From positions 19,324-83,323 of the forward strand of contig JAJDVX010000041.1 of NCBI GenBank assembly GCA_022825895.1: a stretch of DNA of 64,000 nucleotides, written 5' to 3'. Positions 60,842 through 64,000 of the stretch are shown here, piece after piece. The position numbers and the translations under genes were made by a program. Under the pieces are notes generated by a model. That model was not told where the DNA came from and did no database searches. It saw only the letters and a list, made by a program, of their open reading frames with translations. The stretch's first letter is position 1, and each line of letters begins with the position of its first letter. The stretch comes from Chloroflexota bacterium. Its GTDB lineage: Bacteria > Chloroflexota > UBA11872.

Positions 60842-62686
60842 ATGAAGAAGACCATGGCGCAGGCGCTCGTCGAATTCCTCAAGGTTCAGCACGTGGCGCG
60901 GGACGGTCGACAGCAGCCGTTCTTTGCCGGCTGTTTTGGCATTTTCGGCCACGGCAACGTGGCTGGCGTGGGCGAGGCGTTGCAAGAGAACCCCGACTTC
61001 CGCTACTACCAGGCGCGCAACGAGCAGTCGATGGTCCACAGCGCTATCGGCTACGCCAAGATGAAAAACCGCTTGGGAACCCTCGCCTGCACCTCGTCCA
61101 TCGGACCCGGCGCCACCAACATGGTCACCGGCGCCGCCACCGCCACCATCAATCGGCTCCCGGTGCTACTGCTACCAGGGGACATCTTTTCCAACCGCAA
61201 GGTCGCCCCGGTCCTGCAGCAACTGGAAGCGCCCTGGTCGCACGACGTCTCGGTCAACGACTGCTTCCGTCCCGTGTCGACCTACTGGGACCGCATCAAC
61301 CGGCCCGACCAATTGGTCCCGGCGCTCATGGAAACGATGCGAGTCCTCACGTCACCCGCCTCCACCGGCGCCGTGACGCTGTGCCTGCCGCAGGACGTGC
61401 AGACCGAGGCCTACGACTATCCGGAGCGCCTGTTCGAGCCGCGGGTCTGGGACGTTCCGCGCGCCCGTCCGGACGCCGGCCTGGTGCAGCGGGCGGCCGC
61501 CTGGATCCGGGCAAGCGAACGCCCGCTGATCATCGCCGGCGGCGGCGTGCTCTACAGCGAGGCGTCGGCCACCCTGCAGGCGTTCGTTGAAGCCACCGGT
61601 ATCCCCGTCTCCGAGACCAAGGCTGGCAAGGGCGCCCTGCCGCACGATCGCCCGCAAGTCCTTGGCGCCGTCGGCTTCTCCGGCGGCACGGCCGCCAACC
61701 TCGTGGCCCGCGACGCCGACCTGATCATCGGAATCGGCACGCGCTATACCGACTTCACCACCGCGTCCAAGACCCAGTTCCAGAACCCGGATGTGCGCTT
61801 CATCAACATCAATGTGGCCGAACTGGACGCCTATAAGCACGCCGCGCTGCCGCTGCAAGGCGACGCCAGGGTCGTGCTTGAGGAACTGGCCGAGGCCACG
61901 GCCGGATACCGCGTCCCGTCGTCATTCGGTCAGCAAGTTGACGCCTGGCGCGATGCCTGGATCGCCGAAACCGACAGCCAGCGGGCCGCCACCGACGCGA
62001 TTCCGCTGCGCCAGGGCCACGTCCTGGGCGTCGTCAACGACTTCACCCGGCCTCAAGACGTCGTCGTCTGCGCCGCCGGCAGTCTTCCCGGCGACCTTCA
62101 CAAGCTCTGGCGCACCAAGCAACCGGGCGGATTCCACCTGGAGTACGGCTACTCCTGCATGGGCTACGAGATCGCCGGCGGCTGGGGCAACGCCATGGCG
62201 AACGCGGGGACGTCGACGCCCATGGTCATGGTGGGCGACGGCGGCTACCTGATGATGAACTCGGACATCTACTCGTCGGTGCTCACCGGCCACAAGATGA
62301 TTGTGGTGGTCTGCGACAACGGCGGCTTCGCGGTCATCAACCGGCTGCAGGAGTTCAAGGGAACGCCCGGCTTCAACAACCTGTTCAAGGATTGCCGCAG
62401 AGCCGAGCCCGGCAGCCCGCGTCTCGTGGACTTCGCGAAGCACGCCGAATCCATGGGCGCCCACGCGCGCCACTGCGAGAGCCTCGCCGACCTCGAAGCC
62501 GCGCTCGACTGGGCCAGGGGCACCGACCGGACCACCGTGCTCTCCATCGCCACGGAGGCCTACACCTGGACGCCGGGCGATGCCGACTGGGATCTCGGCG
62601 TGCCCGAGATCTCGGAGCGCGAGACGGTGAGAGCCGCGCGCGCCCACCAGGAGGACATCCGTGCGAAGCAGCGCGTGGGAGTGTGA
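60842..62686 (+). CDS. iolD: 3D-(3,5/4)-trihydroxycyclohexane-1,2-dione hydrolase
   Basis: 614 residues from ATG 60842. A thiamine-diphosphate enzyme that opens the ring formed from 2-keto-myo-inositol after IolE, giving 5-deoxy-D-glucuronate. The catalytic glutamate lies in A-R-N-E-Q-S-M-V-H near residue 60. The ThDP signature is V-G-D-G-G-Y-L-M-M-N-S-D-I near 460, and the protein has the three-domain layout of the POX family. The combination with iolE 3 nt downstream supports IolD over acetolactate synthase. Codon use changes near its 3-prime end (see finding). Confidence 0.93.
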   Translation: MKKTMAQALVEFLKVQHVARDGRQQPFFAGCFGIFGHGNVAGVGEALQENPDFRYYQARNEQSMVHSAIGYAKMKNRLGTLACTSSIGPGATNMVTGAATATINRLPVLLLPGDIFSNRKVAPVLQQLEAPWSHDVSVNDCFRPVSTYWDRINRPDQLVPALMETMRVLTSPASTGAVTLCLPQDVQTEAYDYPERLFEPRVWDVPRARPDAGLVQRAAAWIRASERPLIIAGGGVLYSEASATLQAFVEATGIPVSETKAGKGALPHDRPQVLGAVGFSGGTAANLVARDADLIIGIGTRYTDFTTASKTQFQNPDVRFININVAELDAYKHAALPLQGDARVVLEELAEATAGYRVPSSFGQQVDAWRDAWIAETDSQRAATDAIPLRQGHVLGVVNDFTRPQDVVVCAAGSLPGDLHKLWRTKQPGGFHLEYGYSCMGYEIAGGWGNAMANAGTSTPMVMVGDGGYLMMNSDIYSSVLTGHKMIVVVCDNGGFAVINRLQEFKGTPGFNNLFKDCRRAEPGSPRLVDFAKHAESMGAHARHCESLADLEAALDWARGTDRTTVLSIATEAYTWTPGDADWDLGVPEISERETVRAARAHQEDIRAKQRVGV

Positions 62687-62689
62687 GGA

Positions 62690-63592
62690 ATGCTGAAAGC
62701 GAAGCTGGGCATCGCGCCCATCGCGTGGTGGAACGACGATCTGGTCGAGCTCTCGGACGACGTGAGCCTGGAGGAGTGCCTGCGCCAGGCCTCGGTCGCG
62801 GGCTTTACCGGCATGGAGACGGGCCGGCGCTTCCCCATGAACATGGCGGAGCTGGGGCCGATCCTCGAGCGCTTCGGAATCTCGGTCTGCGGCGGCTGGC
62901 ACTCGGGCCGCGTGCTCGAAGGCGACCTCGAGGCGGAGAAGGAGCGCATCCGCCCGATGATGGACTTTTTCATCGCGGCGGGCGCGCCCTGCATCGTCTA
63001 CGGCGAGATCGCCCGCGCCATCCAGGGCGAGCGCGCGGCCCCGCTCGCGACCAAGCCCCGCATCGCCGACGACGAGATGAAGGTCTACGGCCGCAACATG
63101 ACCGCGTTCGCGGAGTGGTGCGCCGACGAGGGCATGCCCATCGCCTATCACCACCATATGGGCGCCCTGGTCGAGACCGAGCCGGAGCTCGACAGCCTGA
63201 TGAACCACAGTGGCGAGGCGCTGCGGCTCGCCTACGACACCGGCCACCTCGCCTTTGCCGGCGGCGACGGCTTGCGCGTCATCGAGCGCTACCACGGGCG
63301 GATGGGCCACATCCACACGAAGGACGTGCGCCAAGGCGTGATCGACGGCCTCGACCGCAGCCGCGAGAGCTTTTTGGACGCGGTCATCAAGGGGGCCTTC
63401 ACCGTGCCGGGCGACGGCGACCTCGACTTCGGCACCATCGTCCGCCGCCTCGCCGAGCTCGGCTACGAAGGCTGGTTCGTCGTCGAGGCGGAGCAGGACC
63501 CGGTGGCGAACCCGCCGCTGGAGATGGCGCGGAAGGGCCACGCGGAGCTTCTCCGCGTCATGAGCGCAGCCGGATACGAGGTGGTGCAATGA
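62690..63592 (+). CDS. iolE: myo-inosose-2 dehydratase
   Basis: 300 residues from ATG 62690. A TIM-barrel enzyme of the xylose-isomerase-like group that removes water from 2-keto-myo-inositol to give the IolD substrate. I-A-P-I-A-W-W-N-D-D opens it; the metal-site residues are in C-G-G-W-H-S-G, A-Y-H-H-H-M-G, Y-D-T-G-H and I-H-T-K-D, with F-V-V-E-A-E-Q-D near the end. Start site GTGAGGA lies just upstream. Its stop overlaps the next gene as ATGA. The enzyme order D-E with an adjoining dehydrogenase is typical of inositol operons. Confidence 0.93.
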   Translation: MLKAKLGIAPIAWWNDDLVELSDDVSLEECLRQASVAGFTGMETGRRFPMNMAELGPILERFGISVCGGWHSGRVLEGDLEAEKERIRPMMDFFIAAGAPCIVYGEIARAIQGERAAPLATKPRIADDEMKVYGRNMTAFAEWCADEGMPIAYHHHMGALVETEPELDSLMNHSGEALRLAYDTGHLAFAGGDGLRVIERYHGRMGHIHTKDVRQGVIDGLDRSRESFLDAVIKGAFTVPGDGDLDFGTIVRRLAELGYEGWFVVEAEQDPVANPPLEMARKGHAELLRVMSAAGYEVVQ

Positions 63593-64000
63593 ACCGCATC
63601 GACGGAAAGGTCGCCGTCGTCACCGGCGGCACGCAGGGGGTGGGCGCGGCCATCGCGCGGCTCTTCGCGAGCGCGGGCGCCGCCGGGATCGTGACCGTCG
63701 GCCGCGACGCGGCGAAGGGCCGGACGGTCGCCGACGAGATCACCGCGGAGACCGGCGTGCCGGTGGACGTGGTGGGCGCCGACCTCGGGGTCATGGCGGA
63801 CGTCCGCCGGATCGTGGCGCAGGCGGACGCGCGCTTCGGCCGGGTCGACATCCTGGTGAACGCGGCGGGCATGTCCACGCGCGGCAACCTGCTCAACACC
63901 TCGCCCGAGCTCTTCGACACGATGTTCGCCGTGAACGTTCGCGCGCCCTTCTTCCTGATGCAGGACGCGGTGAAGATCATGATCCGCGAGGGGATAGAGG
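63589..64000 (+). CDS. Short-chain dehydrogenase (3-prime end cut by window edge)
   Basis: ATG 63589 overlaps the iolE stop; the frame runs open to the window end (137 codons). The NAD(P)-binding motif is T-G-G-T-Q-G-V-G near residue 12, and N-A-A-G at about 93 follows a D-I-L-V stretch. The catalytic Y-x-x-x-K would lie beyond the edge. Position suggests a polyol or inositol-related dehydrogenase, but classical IolG belongs to a different family, so the substrate is open. Confidence 0.88.
   Translation, partial: MNRIDGKVAVVTGGTQGVGAAIARLFASAGAAGIVTVGRDAAKGRTVADEITAETGVPVDVVGADLGVMADVRRIVAQADARFGRVDILVNAAGMSTRGNLLNTSPELFDTMFAVNVRAPFFLMQDAVKIMIREGIE

Noticed and set aside
61922..63589. A 555-codon open frame antisense to iolD and iolE
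   Set aside because: It spans two well-identified genes, shows no motif and reflects lack of stops in GC-rich DNA.
1..64000. CRISPR arrays, insertion sequences, prophage, integrases and attachment sites
   Set aside because: No regular spaced repeats, transposase motifs, terminal inverted repeats or phage genes were seen; the repeated motif in 14300-16400 is the NHL coding repeat.

Overview
The window is a high-GC, gene-dense bacterial chromosome segment with almost no non-coding DNA. The best taxonomic guess, an inference from gene content and not a measurement, is Chloroflexota (Dehalococcoidia, SAR202 or sponge-symbiont type). The points in favour are split glycine decarboxylase subunits (gcvPA/gcvPB), rpoBC running straight into the ribosomal-protein super-operon, a beta-prime subunit with a long coiled-coil insertion, zinc-type S4, S14 and L36, and inositol catabolism genes at the right end. 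I saw no rRNA, tRNA, CRISPR array, insertion sequence or prophage gene. The only gene-free stretch over 300 bases is the rpoB leader (20082-20486).

Layout. 1-4700: a truncated Eis-like acetyltransferase, a small membrane protein, a Tat-type SPOR/beta-propeller lipoprotein and miaB. 4720-16905: one co-directional envelope-polysaccharide operon (small membrane protein, rmlD, five glycosyltransferases, an O-antigen-ligase-like protein, a polyprenyl-phosphate sugar transferase, one unknown gene) ending in a large NHL-repeat Tat lipoprotein. Most junctions overlap by 4-11 bases. 17001-20081: grpE-dnaJ-prmA-HIT, without dnaK. 20144-49587: a leader with a promoter and an intrinsic terminator, then rpoB-rpoC-rpsL-rpsG-fusA-tuf and the complete S10-spc-alpha order through secY, adk, map, infA, rpmJ, rpoA, rplQ, truA, rplM and rpsI. 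rpmJ (GTG start, 37 codons) and rpmC (TTG start) are easily missed.

49584-53817 (minus strand): P1-family peptidase, SAM hydroxide adenosyltransferase, then M50 peptidase, HD protein, scpA and scpB. 53890-55167 is a Tat lipoprotein with a PA domain and an M28-like fold that lacks the usual metal and catalytic residues. 55164-56441 is a two-domain MazG. 56526-59705 is gcvH-gcvPA-gcvPB without gcvT. 59803-60684 is a YdjC/ChbG-type deacetylase, divergent from iolD-iolE and a short-chain dehydrogenase that runs off the right edge.

Things most worth a second look: the attenuator-like rpoB leader; the beta-prime coiled-coil insertion; an IF-1 with an N-terminal tail and an internal insertion; three convergent gene pairs whose stop codons share one CTAG; symmetric -10 boxes between divergent genes; all three predicted lipoproteins carrying twin-arginine signals; a 12-repeat NHL protein that reads as two six-bladed propellers; a candidate leader peptide coupled to rpsG; and a codon-usage change near 62.5 kb. 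No wholly new multi-gene defence or metabolic system is evident.
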